Shown piece after piece: positions 55,030 to 63,833 of a stretch of DNA of 64,000 bases. Each line of letters starts with the position of its first letter. The stretch's first letter is position 1. Source of the stretch: Lachnospiraceae bacterium (GTDB lineage: Bacteria > Bacillota > Clostridia > Lachnospirales > Lachnospiraceae); NCBI GenBank assembly GCA_015057425.1, contig SVEL01000008.1, forward strand, positions 45,668-109,667. Direction: 5' to 3'. The notes below the pieces were generated by a model. That model was not told the origin of the DNA. It saw only the letters and a list, made by a program, of their open reading frames with translations, and did not search any database. Position numbers and translations under genes: made by a program.

Positions 55030-55057
55030 TTGAAATATGCACGTTAAGTGATAAAAT
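55030..55057 (+). promoter_or_regulatory. rnpB promoter
   Basis: TTGAAA at 55030-55035, a 16-base spacer, and TAAAAT at 55052-55057, about 15 bases before the mature RNA start. Confidence 0.65.
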
Positions 55058-55072
55058 TATATTATAAAATAA

Positions 55073-55413
55073 ATGAGTAGGACAGACGATCGCGGCTGTT
55101 AAGACGAAAGGTAACAGGTGAGGAAAGTCCGGGCTTCATAGGGCAGGATGCCGGATAACGTCCGGTGGAGGTGACTCCAAGGAAAGTGCAACAGAAATAA
55201 ACCGCCACTTATGTGGTAAGGGTGGAAAGGCAGTGTAAGAGACTACCGCCTGGCTGGTAACAGGCAGGGCACATGTAAACCCCATTCGAAGCAAGACCGA
55301 ACAAAAGCATAAGGTGGCCCGTCTGCTTTGGGTAGGTCGCTTGATTTTACCGGTGACGGTAAAACTAGATAGATGATCGTCAAATACATAACCCGGCTTA
55401 CAGTTCTACTCAT
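55073..55413 (+). ncRNA. rnpB: RNase P RNA, class A
   Basis: About 340 bases of catalytic RNA that trims the 5' ends of tRNA precursors. Conserved pieces are GAGGAAAGTCCGGGC, ACAGAAA, GGGTGGAAAGGCAGTGTAAG, and near the 3' end AGATAGATGATCGTC and ACATAACCCGGCTTA. The P1 helix pairs ATGAGTAG at the start with CTACTCAT at the end. P15-like GGTAGGTCGC is present. The layout matches the ancestral A type rather than the Bacillus B type, which is as expected for Clostridia. Confidence 0.96.
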
Positions 55414-55450
55414 TATTTTAATTTACACATGAATATTAGAGGACATTAAG

Positions 55451-56563
55451 ATGAATTTATATAGATATACATGGAGAAGATTGACGGTTCTCCTTATTTT
55501 AGTGCTTGTTTTTTTAACAGGGTGCCAAGGAGAAACAGTTGATAATCATATAGCTACAAGCGGAAAAAAGCCTGAAATTCAGACAACACCTATGGATGAA
55601 GAGATAACAGTCGAAGATGAAAGTGATAAAGAAACAGAAGAAGACGATATAGGTAGCGAAGAAACAACAGAGAATACAGAGATTGAGACGGAAGTTACCG
55701 TGATGGTTAACAAGACTATGTATACCAGAAAGAAGCTGTCAGTCTACGAAGAAAAAGATACTAACTCAAAAGTTGTGGCAACGGTATATTCTTATTGCGA
55801 GGTTTATGTAATCAGCCATGACAGCAAATGGAGTAATATTAAATACGACGGCAAAGAAGGATATATTAAGTCTGTTGATTTTTTGGAATCAAGAAATGCA
55901 TATAAAGCAGACGGCTTTAAACAGGCAGCAAAGATAGATAATTATATAAGAGACTTGGATACGAAAAAGCCGATGATAGCATTGACCTTTGATGATGGAC
56001 CGAGTTCCTATACAGAAAAGATTCTTGATGCTTTGGAAGCCAATAATCAGAGAGCTACATTTTTTGTAATAGGCAAAGAAATAAAAGGAAGAGAAGCAAC
56101 TGTTCAGAGAGCTTATAAATTAGGATGTCAGATTGGTGTTCATACATACAGTCATCCTAAGCTTACACTTATTACAGTGGAAGATGAAACATGGCAGATA
56201 AACACTACGGTAGAACTGATTAAGAAGCTTATCCCTATGGACAGTCTCGCGTTGCGGCCACCATACGGAGCATATAATGATGAAATGAGAGACAGAATAG
56301 AAATGCCTTTTATATTGTGGTCAGTAGATACGAAGGACTGGGAAACTAAAGATGTTGAATCCACATACAGTATAGTTACAAATGGGGCATCGGACGGCAA
56401 GATATATCTTATGCATGACATATATGCCGCAACAGCTGAGGCGGCAGTGAGAATAATCAATGATCTTACTAATAAGGGATATCAGCTTGTTACAGTTGAT
56501 GAAATGGCATATTATAAAGGTGTAACTTTAAAAAACGGAAAAGTGTACAAGACGTTTAAGTAA
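55451..56563 (+). CDS. Lipoprotein polysaccharide deacetylase with SH3 domain
   Basis: A 370-residue exported enzyme. The signal peptide ends in the lipobox LTGC, so the mature protein should be lipid-anchored. An acidic Thr/Glu linker follows (about 28-80), then a bacterial SH3 domain (about 85-142, ending KYDGKEGYIKSVDFLE), and a NodB deacetylase domain from about 170. Metal and catalytic residues are seen in ALTFDDGPSSY, HTYSHPKL, RPPYGAYN and LMHDIYA. It probably deacetylates peptidoglycan or another N-acetylated glycan. It lies just after rnpB and is followed by a bidirectional terminator. Confidence 0.93.
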   Translation: MNLYRYTWRRLTVLLILVLVFLTGCQGETVDNHIATSGKKPEIQTTPMDEEITVEDESDKETEEDDIGSEETTENTEIETEVTVMVNKTMYTRKKLSVYEEKDTNSKVVATVYSYCEVYVISHDSKWSNIKYDGKEGYIKSVDFLESRNAYKADGFKQAAKIDNYIRDLDTKKPMIALTFDDGPSSYTEKILDALEANNQRATFFVIGKEIKGREATVQRAYKLGCQIGVHTYSHPKLTLITVEDETWQINTTVELIKKLIPMDSLALRPPYGAYNDEMRDRIEMPFILWSVDTKDWETKDVESTYSIVTNGASDGKIYLMHDIYAATAEAAVRIINDLTNKGYQLVTVDEMAYYKGVTLKNGKVYKTFK

Positions 56564-56592
56564 TAAATTGAATTTTGTATAAGGTTAAATAG

Positions 56593-56630
56593 AAACCGCT
56601 GTAAGATTTGTTCTTACAGCGGTTTTGTTA
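56593..56630. terminator. Bidirectional terminator
   Basis: AAACCGCTGTAAGA pairs with TCTTACAGCGGTTT, loop of five bases, followed by TTTTG. It lies between the convergent deacetylase gene and pyrI. Confidence 0.88.
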
Positions 56631-56645
56631 ATAGTTACAAACTAA

Positions 56646-57074
56646 TTAGTCTCTGTGATATTTTTCTTCGCAGTATTTACATCTGTAAACCTGTTCATCT
56701 TCACGTGCAAGTATAAATACGTTGTCAAGTTCCTGCTCGATAGATGTGATACAGCGAGGATTTTTACAACGGATAATGTTAACAATCTGTTTAGGAAGCA
56801 TAAGCTTCTTCTTATCAATAATCTTTCCGTCTTTAATGATATTAACAGTAATGTTGTGGTCAATATATCCAAGTATATCAAGATTAATAAGATCAAGTGA
56901 ACCGCTTATCTTGATAATGTCTTTTTTGCCCATTTTATTACTGCTGGCATTTTTTATAAGGGCTACCTGGCAGTCTAATTTATCAAGACCAAGGTAGTGG
57001 TATATTTCCATGCATTTTCCTGCCTGAATGTGGTCAAGCACGAAACCGTCATTTAAGCTGCCTACATTTAACAT
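56646..57074 (-). CDS. pyrI: Aspartate carbamoyltransferase regulatory chain
   Basis: A 142-residue regulatory subunit that binds nucleotides and modulates PyrB. The N-terminal allosteric domain reads DGFVLDHIQAGKCMEIYHYLG. The C-terminal zinc domain has four Cys in RCKNPRC and YRCKYC. It follows pyrB by 17 bases with an AAGGAGG site. The presence of pyrI points to an allosteric, E. coli-like ATCase rather than the unregulated Bacillus form. Confidence 0.95.
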   Translation of the reverse strand: MLNVGSLNDGFVLDHIQAGKCMEIYHYLGLDKLDCQVALIKNASSNKMGKKDIIKISGSLDLINLDILGYIDHNITVNIIKDGKIIDKKKLMLPKQIVNIIRCKNPRCITSIEQELDNVFILAREDEQVYRCKYCEEKYHRD

Positions 57075-57091
57075 ATATAGCCTCCTTAATA

Positions 57092-58018
57092 TTATAATGA
57101 GTCAAGGTCAGTTTCCAAAAGTGTAAGTATAAGAGCCATTCTTACATAAACACCATACTGAACCTGTCTGAAATATGCTGCTCTCGGGTCGTCATCTACT
57201 TCGACAGAGATTTCATTTACTCTTGGGAGCGGATGGAGAATAAGCATATCATCCGGTGCATATGTCATTTTCTGCTTGTCCAATATATAGCTGTCTTTAA
57301 GTCTTACATAGTCTTCTTCATTGAAGAAACGTTCTCTTTGTACACGTGTCATATAAAGAATATCTAATTCAGGTAAGGCATCTTCAAGTTTGCGGACTTC
57401 CTTAAAAGGAATATTGTGAGCCGCAAGAACATCCTCGCGGATATATTCAGGAACACGTAATTCATCAGGAGATATAAGCACGAACTTAACATCTGTATAT
57501 CTTACGAGAGCTTCTATAAGAGAGTGAACGGTTCGTCCAAACTTAAGGTCACCGCAAAGACCGATTGTAAGATTTGATAAACGGCCCTTTAATGATCTGA
57601 TAGTAAGAAGATCGGTAAGAGTCTGAGTAGGATGCTGATGTCCACCGTCACCGGCATTGATAACCGGAATTCTTGATTTGGACGAAGCTACGAGAGGAGC
57701 GCCTTCCTTAGGATGTCTCATGGCACATATATCAGCATAACATGAAATCATTCTTATAGTGTCAGAAACGCTTTCGCCTTTAGCTGCTGAGCTTGATGAA
57801 GCAGAAGAAAAGCCTAATACGCTTCCGCCTAAGTTTAACATAGCGGCTTCAAAACTTAATCTTGTTCTGGTGCTTGGTTCATAGAAAAGTGTAGCAATTT
57901 TTTTACCTTTGCAGGCTTCTTTGTATTTGTCAGGATTTCTTTCGATATCTCCTGCAAGATCAAGGAGTTTATCAAGTTCTTCAACCGAAAAATCCAAAGG
58001 ACTTAACAAATGTCGCAT
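57092..58018 (-). CDS. pyrB: Aspartate carbamoyltransferase catalytic chain
   Basis: A 308-residue enzyme that makes carbamoyl-aspartate in pyrimidine synthesis. The carbamoyl-phosphate site is [13 protein letters not shown], followed by [21 protein letters not shown] and HPLPRVNEI. The start is at MRHLLSP, where AGAAAGGATTAG precedes; ten codons upstream are leader. A promoter lies close by on the minus strand. No PyrR-type attenuator could be seen in the short leader. Confidence 0.96.
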   Translation of the reverse strand: MRHLLSPLDFSVEELDKLLDLAGDIERNPDKYKEACKGKKIATLFYEPSTRTRLSFEAAMLNLGGSVLGFSSASSSSAAKGESVSDTIRMISCYADICAMRHPKEGAPLVASSKSRIPVINAGDGGHQHPTQTLTDLLTIRSLKGRLSNLTIGLCGDLKFGRTVHSLIEALVRYTDVKFVLISPDELRVPEYIREDVLAAHNIPFKEVRKLEDALPELDILYMTRVQRERFFNEEDYVRLKDSYILDKQKMTYAPDDMLILHPLPRVNEISVEVDDDPRAAYFRQVQYGVYVRMALILTLLETDLDSL

Positions 58019-58074
58019 AACTAATCCTTTCTGCCTTTTTAGAGGCATTTAATTTCACTTTTGTCTTCCGTTAT

Positions 58075-58103
58075 ATCTTAATATAAAAATGATAAAAATT
58101 CAA
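58075..58103 (-). promoter_or_regulatory. pyrBI promoter
   Basis: On the minus strand TTGAAT, a 17-base spacer, and TAAGAT, about 60 bases before the pyrB start. Confidence 0.6.
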
Positions 58104-58131
58104 TAGACTGCAAAAATTTTTGAAAAAACTA

Positions 58132-58160
58132 TTGACAAAATGAGATGTAACATATACTAT
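58132..58160 (+). promoter_or_regulatory. Promoter of the tad-like operon
   Basis: TTGACA at 58132-58137, a 17-base spacer, and TACTAT at 58155-58160. It is back to back with the pyrBI promoter. A small hairpin TCGCG-TAT-CGCGA is in the leader near 58193. Confidence 0.75.
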
Positions 58161-58247
58161 GTAAGAAGTCTTAACAATCTATCTAATTCTCGCGTATCGC
58201 GAAAAATCTCAATGTAATATATAAATTTGCGGAGGTGATTATAAAAA

Positions 58248-59057
58248 TTGAATATTGTATTTTGGAGTAATTCACGCAAAAAATGCGGAACGACTTCCAA
58301 TCTTATAGCTATAGCAGCACTGTCGTCTATGGTTTATGAATTGAAAACAATTATTTTAAATGCAGGTAAAAATGAAGAATTGTGGCGCAAAAATTTTATA
58401 ACTGATATAAATTGCCATGGTGAAAGTGAAAGCATATTCAAAGAGGATTTTTCATATTATAACTGTTACGGAATTGACAATATTATCGATGAATTGAAGT
58501 TACGTGAAGGCCTGGCAGGAATTATTGAAGATAATATGTTTAGGGTAAAGGATACAGATATGTATTATATACCGCCTTCTAAGAGATACGAGACAGGATT
58601 GTATTTAAAAGAGATGGAAAATGTGCTTCCTGAGATTATGAAGTCTGCTGAAAAGCTGTCAGATATAACATTTATAAATGTTGAAAACGGAAACGGGAAG
58701 CTTTCTAAGACAATTATTGAACATGCAGATGTTGTAGTTGTCAATATTTCCGAAGATGATATGTCTGATTTTGATGATGAAAAACTCAGGAATAAAGCAG
58801 TATTTATCATTGGAAGAAGTTCGGCACCGGGAGATAAAATTAAAGGCATTGCGGCAGGTAAATATAAAAAACATATGGATAACATATCGGTTATATCAGA
58901 TTGGAAGAATTGGGAAAATTCAGTTGAAGAAGGCAGAATAATCAGTTTTATTAATGAAGCTGTCCATTCGGGAAATGACGAAGAGAATTTCCGGTTTGTA
59001 AAAGAGCTTTTTGATGCTATGAATATGATACTGAAAAAAGCCGGTTATGATGTATAG
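58248..59057 (+). CDS. TadZ/CpaE-like ParA-superfamily protein
   Basis: A 269-residue protein starting at TTG, ten bases after a strong GGAGGTG. The N-terminus NIVFWSNSRKKCGTTSNLIAIAA is the deviant Walker A region of ParA/MinD-like proteins, with GTTSN in place of GKT. The sequence VVVVNISEDDMSDFD fits the switch II strand. Such proteins place the Tad machinery at a site in the cell. It lacks the receiver domain found in CpaE. It is the first gene of an operon with a CpaF ATPase and a TadB/C-like membrane protein, which supports the call more than the sequence alone. Confidence 0.75.
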   Translation: MNIVFWSNSRKKCGTTSNLIAIAALSSMVYELKTIILNAGKNEELWRKNFITDINCHGESESIFKEDFSYYNCYGIDNIIDELKLREGLAGIIEDNMFRVKDTDMYYIPPSKRYETGLYLKEMENVLPEIMKSAEKLSDITFINVENGNGKLSKTIIEHADVVVVNISEDDMSDFDDEKLRNKAVFIIGRSSAPGDKIKGIAAGKYKKHMDNISVISDWKNWENSVEEGRIISFINEAVHSGNDEENFRFVKELFDAMNMILKKAGYDV

Positions 59058-59081
59058 TTTTTAGTAAGGAAAGGTGATTAA

Positions 59082-60650
59082 GTGAGAAAAAGTTATACCA
59101 CAGATGAGTTAGTTAAGGTTATAAGCGATGAGTTTGGCGGAATACTCAGGTCGAATCTCTATGAAACCACGTTAAAGGAAGATGAACTTGAAAAACTCAG
59201 AAAGAGAAAAATCAAGTTAAGAGAGTCACTGAAAAACTGCGGTATAGGAGATAATCAGGCAAAAGAATATGTTAAAGGTGCCATAAAATCCATATTGACG
59301 GAAAAATTAAAGATTAACGGAGAAAATATAGATAAAATTATTCCGTTTGATAATGAAAATGTAATGAGTACCAGAGACAAGTTTGATATAGCTCTTTACA
59401 GATATAAGGTTATCTGGGGTTATGACGGATTGTCAAAAATGTTAGAAGAGTACAAGGTTGGCGAAGGTGATATAAAATGTTTTAATGATGAAACGGTAGA
59501 TATTATCTATAGAGACTGCTGCCATAAGATGGAGTTTGACGATAAGTTAAATATTGTTGCTGAAAGAGTATATGCACATTACAGAGGTCTTGGAGTTGTC
59601 GATGAAATAAGAGATATGAATGTCGATGGAGTATTGGGTGGAGTATCCGGCAGAGAAGGAACATATAACAGCGTATGGGTTGTACATAAAGGAGTAATGA
59701 TACATTTTACTTTTCTGGATTTTGCCTGTGAAAATGAACTTGCAAGAATATGCATGAATATATACAGATATGATAACCCAAGGCAATTGTCAAGAAAAAC
59801 CGGTTATGTGGTGAATCAGATGAAAGACCACTCCAGAGTAGTGGTTGTCAGGCCGCCATTTTCTGAAAGCTATGCTTTTTTTGTCAGAAAGTTTAACACT
59901 ATTAAGAAAAAGGATATAAAGGAACTTATAAAGGATGATAATGCCGGGTTACCTATAGATGTAATCAAATGGATAGTCAAAGGGTGTCAGGTTACGGCTG
60001 TTACGGGAATGCAGGGTTCAGGCAAAACTACATTGCTCATGGCTATGATAGAGTACATTCATCCTGCGTATACCTTAAGAATTCAGGAAATGGCTTTTGA
60101 ATTGCATTTAAGGGATGTATATGAAGACAGGAATATTATAACATTTAGGGAAACTGACGATATTCCGGCTCAGGATGGTCTTGATCTTCAGAAAAAGACA
60201 GACGGAAATGTGAATATTCTTGGAGAAATAGCATCATCGCCTGTGGCGGCATTGATGGTTCAGATGACACAAAGTGGCAGCATATTTACTATGTTTACGC
60301 ATCATGCAGTGACGACGGACAGTCTTATAAAGTATCTTAGAAACAGTCTTTTGTCCTGTAAGATTTTTACGGATGAAAGAGTTGCATTGGAGCAGGTAGT
60401 GCAGGCTGTAAGATTTGACATTCATCTGAGTAAATCTGTTGACGGACACAGATATATTCAAAGAATTACACAGATAAGGGAAACTTATAATAAGAAAGTA
60501 TATGAAACTGTTGATATAGTAAGCTTTGAAAACGGACGGTATATGTTTAAAAATATGATATCCGATGATGTAATCGCGGCTATAAAAGAACAGCTTACAG
60601 AAGACGAAAAGGGGGAATTTGATGATTCTATGGCTTTATGGAAATCTTAA
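59082..60650 (+). CDS. CpaF/TadA-type secretion ATPase
   Basis: A 522-residue type II/IV secretion ATPase that would energise pilus assembly or protein export. The GTG start follows AAAGGTGATTAA. A helical N-terminal domain (about 1-150) precedes the core. Walker A is TGMQGSGKTTLLMAM near residue 312, the Asp box and Walker B region lie in NILGEIASSPVAALMVQMTQSG, and the His box is seen in TMFTHHAVTTDSL. Compared with typical CpaF (about 450) it is longer, and the arginine fingers were not checked. The gene overlaps the next by about 29 bases. Confidence 0.88.
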   Translation: MRKSYTTDELVKVISDEFGGILRSNLYETTLKEDELEKLRKRKIKLRESLKNCGIGDNQAKEYVKGAIKSILTEKLKINGENIDKIIPFDNENVMSTRDKFDIALYRYKVIWGYDGLSKMLEEYKVGEGDIKCFNDETVDIIYRDCCHKMEFDDKLNIVAERVYAHYRGLGVVDEIRDMNVDGVLGGVSGREGTYNSVWVVHKGVMIHFTFLDFACENELARICMNIYRYDNPRQLSRKTGYVVNQMKDHSRVVVVRPPFSESYAFFVRKFNTIKKKDIKELIKDDNAGLPIDVIKWIVKGCQVTAVTGMQGSGKTTLLMAMIEYIHPAYTLRIQEMAFELHLRDVYEDRNIITFRETDDIPAQDGLDLQKKTDGNVNILGEIASSPVAALMVQMTQSGSIFTMFTHHAVTTDSLIKYLRNSLLSCKIFTDERVALEQVVQAVRFDIHLSKSVDGHRYIQRITQIRETYNKKVYETVDIVSFENGRYMFKNMISDDVIAAIKEQLTEDEKGEFDDSMALWKS

Positions 60651-62211
60651 AAAGCTTACATTCCCCGGAGACCTTATATACAGGATAGAAAAACAGATGA
60701 ATATATTATATCCGGATTCCAAAGCGGCTGTTATAAAGAAAACCATAAGGATATTATTGTGCATATGTATTTTGGATATTATCCTGGCGGGGATTCTCAT
60801 ATGTATGAAGGTTCCGCTCTATTATATGTTAATAGGTGTAGTTGCCATATATGTAATATCTGCAGGGTATATAAATGTTTCTTTTGAAAATCTGTATGGG
60901 AGACTTTTGGAGAAACAGGAAAAGTTTATATCAGACTTAAGGTATCACTATCAGCTTAGTCCTGTTATAGAAGATGCTTTGCAGGATACCATATATACAT
61001 CGGAACCGGATATGTCATCCCACGGCCAATTACTTTTGGAATATCTGTCAGATGAGAACTACGGCAATGAAAGTGCGTATAAGGAAATAGCCGTAAACGG
61101 ATACTTTATGACATTATATGCTCTATGTAACACAGTAAGGATTTATGGAGATAAGAATGGTGAAAAGGGGTCTGTTTTTGTAGAAAATCTGGGATATCTT
61201 AAAGAAGAAATACATATAGAGATGATAAAACGACGAAAGACTAAAAGTATATTTTCAGGATTGACTGTTATGAGTATAATTCCCATATTTGCAATACGTC
61301 CTATAGAATTATGGTCTATGAGTAATATGGAAGGTGTGACGATGCATTTTGAAAGTATGATGGGTAAGCTGATTACCATTATACTTTCTGTAATATCTCT
61401 CGGTGCGTACTATATTGTAAGTAAACTGAAATACGACGGAAATGATAACAGGAAAGTAAAGAGCAGATGGGTATCATTGGCGAATAAAGGGGTGTTTAGG
61501 ACAATTATTGTAAGATATATGTCCATCAATTATAAAAAGGCAGTGAGACTCAATGACCGATTGAAAGAAATGGGATATATATACAATGTTAAAGAATATC
61601 TGTTTAGGAAGATGTTTTTTGCCGTAATGACAGTTATAGGCACATTGGTTATGTGCATATTTGCAGGTTTTCCTGTGTGGTGGGCGGTATTTTCAGTTCC
61701 CATAGTGTACATAGGTATGGATATGGGGCTTTTTCTTAAAGAAGAAATTATAAAATTAGACCGTGAGGAAGAAGTTATAAGGTATCAGAATATAATTCTT
61801 ATGTTAATGGAAAGTGAAAATATCAACATACAGATGATATTGGAACAGATGGAAATATTTGCAGGAACATTCAGGACAAAGATAGAGTATCTGATAGATG
61901 AATATCCTTATAAAGGAATAAGTGTTTTTGAAGAAGTATGTGAACAATGTGACTTCAAGCCGTTTAAAAGACTTATGGAAAGTTTTATTGCCTGTGACAG
62001 CATAAGTATAGGAAGGGCTTTTGGTGATATTAAAAGTGACAGGCAGTACTATGTAGAAAAGCATAAAACAGACAATGAAATTATAATCAATAATAAAGGT
62101 GCCGTCGCAAAGCTTGTGGCGATGATACCATTATACAGTGTTATAATTTTTAAACTGATATTTCCATTTGTTTTGGAAGGACTCAGTATGATGAATAATA
62201 TTCAAATATAA
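60622..62211 (+). CDS. TadB/TadC-like inner membrane protein, long form
   Basis: A 529-residue protein with about six or seven membrane helices. An N-terminal pair (near residues 48-92) and a central pair (near 215-270) are followed by another pair (near 335-375) and a final helix (LVAMIPLYSVIIFKLIFPF). The cytoplasmic part between about 400 and 480 has the helical look of a T2SS F domain. Tad systems normally have two such proteins, TadB and TadC, of about 300 residues. The length and repeated layout suggest that one chain does the work of both. The start ATG is placed after AAGGGGGAA within cpaF. Confidence 0.7.
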   Translation: MILWLYGNLKKLTFPGDLIYRIEKQMNILYPDSKAAVIKKTIRILLCICILDIILAGILICMKVPLYYMLIGVVAIYVISAGYINVSFENLYGRLLEKQEKFISDLRYHYQLSPVIEDALQDTIYTSEPDMSSHGQLLLEYLSDENYGNESAYKEIAVNGYFMTLYALCNTVRIYGDKNGEKGSVFVENLGYLKEEIHIEMIKRRKTKSIFSGLTVMSIIPIFAIRPIELWSMSNMEGVTMHFESMMGKLITIILSVISLGAYYIVSKLKYDGNDNRKVKSRWVSLANKGVFRTIIVRYMSINYKKAVRLNDRLKEMGYIYNVKEYLFRKMFFAVMTVIGTLVMCIFAGFPVWWAVFSVPIVYIGMDMGLFLKEEIIKLDREEEVIRYQNIILMLMESENINIQMILEQMEIFAGTFRTKIEYLIDEYPYKGISVFEEVCEQCDFKPFKRLMESFIACDSISIGRAFGDIKSDRQYYVEKHKTDNEIIINNKGAVAKLVAMIPLYSVIIFKLIFPFVLEGLSMMNNIQI

Positions 62212-62230
62212 AAACGGAGGATAATTAATA

Positions 62231-62674
62231 ATGGAAAACTCATTAAAAGGATTAATGTTGGCAGCAGGTACCATAATAACCTGCATCATAGTAACATTGG
62301 GATTTTATATAGCAGGAGAAGCTAAGAATACGGCTACAGGCAGTGCGAATCAGATAAATAAGCTTAATGTGGAATTTATGGAAAATGATAAGGTAATATA
62401 TGATGGAGCAACAGTATCGGGAACAGAAGTTGTCAATGTTATAAAAAAGATGCAAAGTGAAAAGATAGGTGTTTATGTTGAAAACGGAACTACCAACACA
62501 TATTACGGTTACAATTTTAATCTGACTACAGGTGAACTGGGCAGCAAAACTGCAAATGTATATACAGCGGCCATAGATGAAGGCACCGGTACATATATAA
62601 ATCCTTACGGAAGTTTTAAAGGTGTGGTAATTAGAAATTCCAACAATATAATTACCGGAATAATTTTTAAGTAG
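62231..62674 (+). CDS. Pilin-like single-helix protein
   Basis: A 147-residue protein. A short N-terminus (MENSLKG) is followed at once by a hydrophobic helix (LMLAAGTIITCIIVTLGFYIAG) and then a polar, Thr/Asn/Gly-rich outer domain of about 115 residues. This is the plan of a pilin or pseudopilin, with the helix at the very start. Cleavage after the Gly at residue 7 would resemble Flp prepilin processing, but no Glu at position +5 is seen. It follows the membrane component by 19 bases and has an ACGGAGG site. I infer it is a structural subunit of the system. Confidence 0.68.
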   Translation: MENSLKGLMLAAGTIITCIIVTLGFYIAGEAKNTATGSANQINKLNVEFMENDKVIYDGATVSGTEVVNVIKKMQSEKIGVYVENGTTNTYYGYNFNLTTGELGSKTANVYTAAIDEGTGTYINPYGSFKGVVIRNSNNIITGIIFK

Positions 62675-62682
62675 GTGATGAA

Positions 62683-62847
62683 GTGGAAAATGTAACAGAA
62701 ATGGTATATATGGCAGCAGGCGGGATTATTTTTGCATTGGGTATAAGTGCACTTTTGTGGTTAGATGATACGGATTACGGGATTTATGCAAAAGCCATGA
62801 AAAACAGTTCCGCAGATGAGATATTGTGGTGGTCGGCAGATGAATAA
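62683..62847 (+). CDS. 54-residue single-helix protein in the tad-like operon
   Basis: A very short gene: GTG start nine bases after the previous stop, with AGGTGATG upstream, and TAA at 62845-62847. The product begins MENVTEMVYMAAGGIIFALG, with one membrane helix, then about 28 polar residues ending in DEILWWSADE. The opening MEN and the early helix with MAAGG recall the start of the preceding pilin-like protein. Its stop lies within the start region of the next gene, so both are coupled. Size and position fit a minor pilin or assembly peptide. Confidence 0.7.
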   Translation: MENVTEMVYMAAGGIIFALGISALLWLDDTDYGIYAKAMKNSSADEILWWSADE

Positions 62848-63247
62848 TGCATTTGGAAATATAATAGGTTTCATCCTTTTGGCAGTTATGCTGTTTGTTG
62901 TTCCTGTCAGAATAAAGTCAGAAGAACGCAGGATAACAGAGAAAATGTATCTGTATACTGAGCTGACACAGCTATGTGAACAGGTGAAAAACACGGGTGT
63001 ACTGACAGATTATACCTACGAGAATTTGTGCCGTATGACAGGAAATATTTTAAGTGTTTACAAAGTGGAGATATGGTCTTTAAACGGTGACGGAAGTATT
63101 ACGGTAAGTGATGAGATAACAGATTGTCTTGAAAATAACGGAAAGTTTACATTTAAACAGGGGGATTTTATAAGGATAGTTATAAAGGCTAAGGATGAAG
63201 TCAAAGCTTATTGCGGAGGAATGGTGAAGTATAATGAAGGCGGCTGA
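62840..63247 (+). CDS. Small TadE-like single-helix protein
   Basis: A 135-residue protein starting at ATG 62840, which overlaps the stop of the 54-residue gene; a frame from 62816 runs inside that gene and is not used. The helix AFGNIIGFILLAVMLFVVPV is at the N-terminus, followed by a charged, largely helical domain and a strand part (VYKVEIWSLNGDGSITVSDEI). This is like TadE/TadF pseudopilins in outline, though no diagnostic motif was seen. It overlaps the next gene by 14 bases. Confidence 0.65.
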   Translation: MNNAFGNIIGFILLAVMLFVVPVRIKSEERRITEKMYLYTELTQLCEQVKNTGVLTDYTYENLCRMTGNILSVYKVEIWSLNGDGSITVSDEITDCLENNGKFTFKQGDFIRIVIKAKDEVKAYCGGMVKYNEGG

Positions 63248-63833
63248 TTATGTAATATGCTTTGGTATCGTACTCATGTCATTTCTTGTAATATGGCAAT
63301 ATAGAGGACATATTCTTGTATCAAATACAATGGCAAATAAAGAGATGAATGTTATGATGGATGAAATTGTGAGGGACAGTCTTGAAAAAACAATTATAGA
63401 TATGAATGAAATCTATGATGAGCCTGACTATATAGAGAAGCTTCCGGATTATAAAGAGAAACTGATAGAAAATATCTTTAAAGAAATGGAATTTGTATTT
63501 ATGGGAACTTCTAACGGTGTGGGAAAAAGGATTGTACAAACCGGAATTGAAAAGGTATTTTTACTTTGGGGAAACGTGTTTATCATATATGATGACAGTG
63601 GATTCAGAGAATATGAGGTACAAGGTGGTAACGAAAAGGAAAGATATATGTGGGTTGTAAATCTTATGGAAAAAGAGTGTGGTCATAGTTTGAATCTTCC
63701 ATTAAATGATTATGAAACAGGTAATAAAATAGGTGAGTATTCTCTTTCTGTAATGTATATGACTTCTTATGACAGCAGAATGGGCAGTGAGTACGGGGTA
63801 CGATGCTTTTCGTCGGCGAAAGTTTTTATTTAA
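63234..63833 (+). CDS. Single-helix exported protein of the tad-like operon
   Basis: A 199-residue protein with an N-terminal helix (YVICFGIVLMSFLVIWQY) and an outer domain of about 175 residues. Early in this it is helical and acidic (NVMMDEIVRDSLEKTIIDMNEIYDEPDY). The C-terminal part is rich in strands with YSLSVMYMTSYDSR. No family is recognised. By overlap with its upstream neighbour and by plan it is a further pseudopilin-like or surface component. It is the last complete gene in the window; the operon may continue to the right. Confidence 0.65.
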   Translation: MKAADYVICFGIVLMSFLVIWQYRGHILVSNTMANKEMNVMMDEIVRDSLEKTIIDMNEIYDEPDYIEKLPDYKEKLIENIFKEMEFVFMGTSNGVGKRIVQTGIEKVFLLWGNVFIIYDDSGFREYEVQGGNEKERYMWVVNLMEKECGHSLNLPLNDYETGNKIGEYSLSVMYMTSYDSRMGSEYGVRCFSSAKVFI

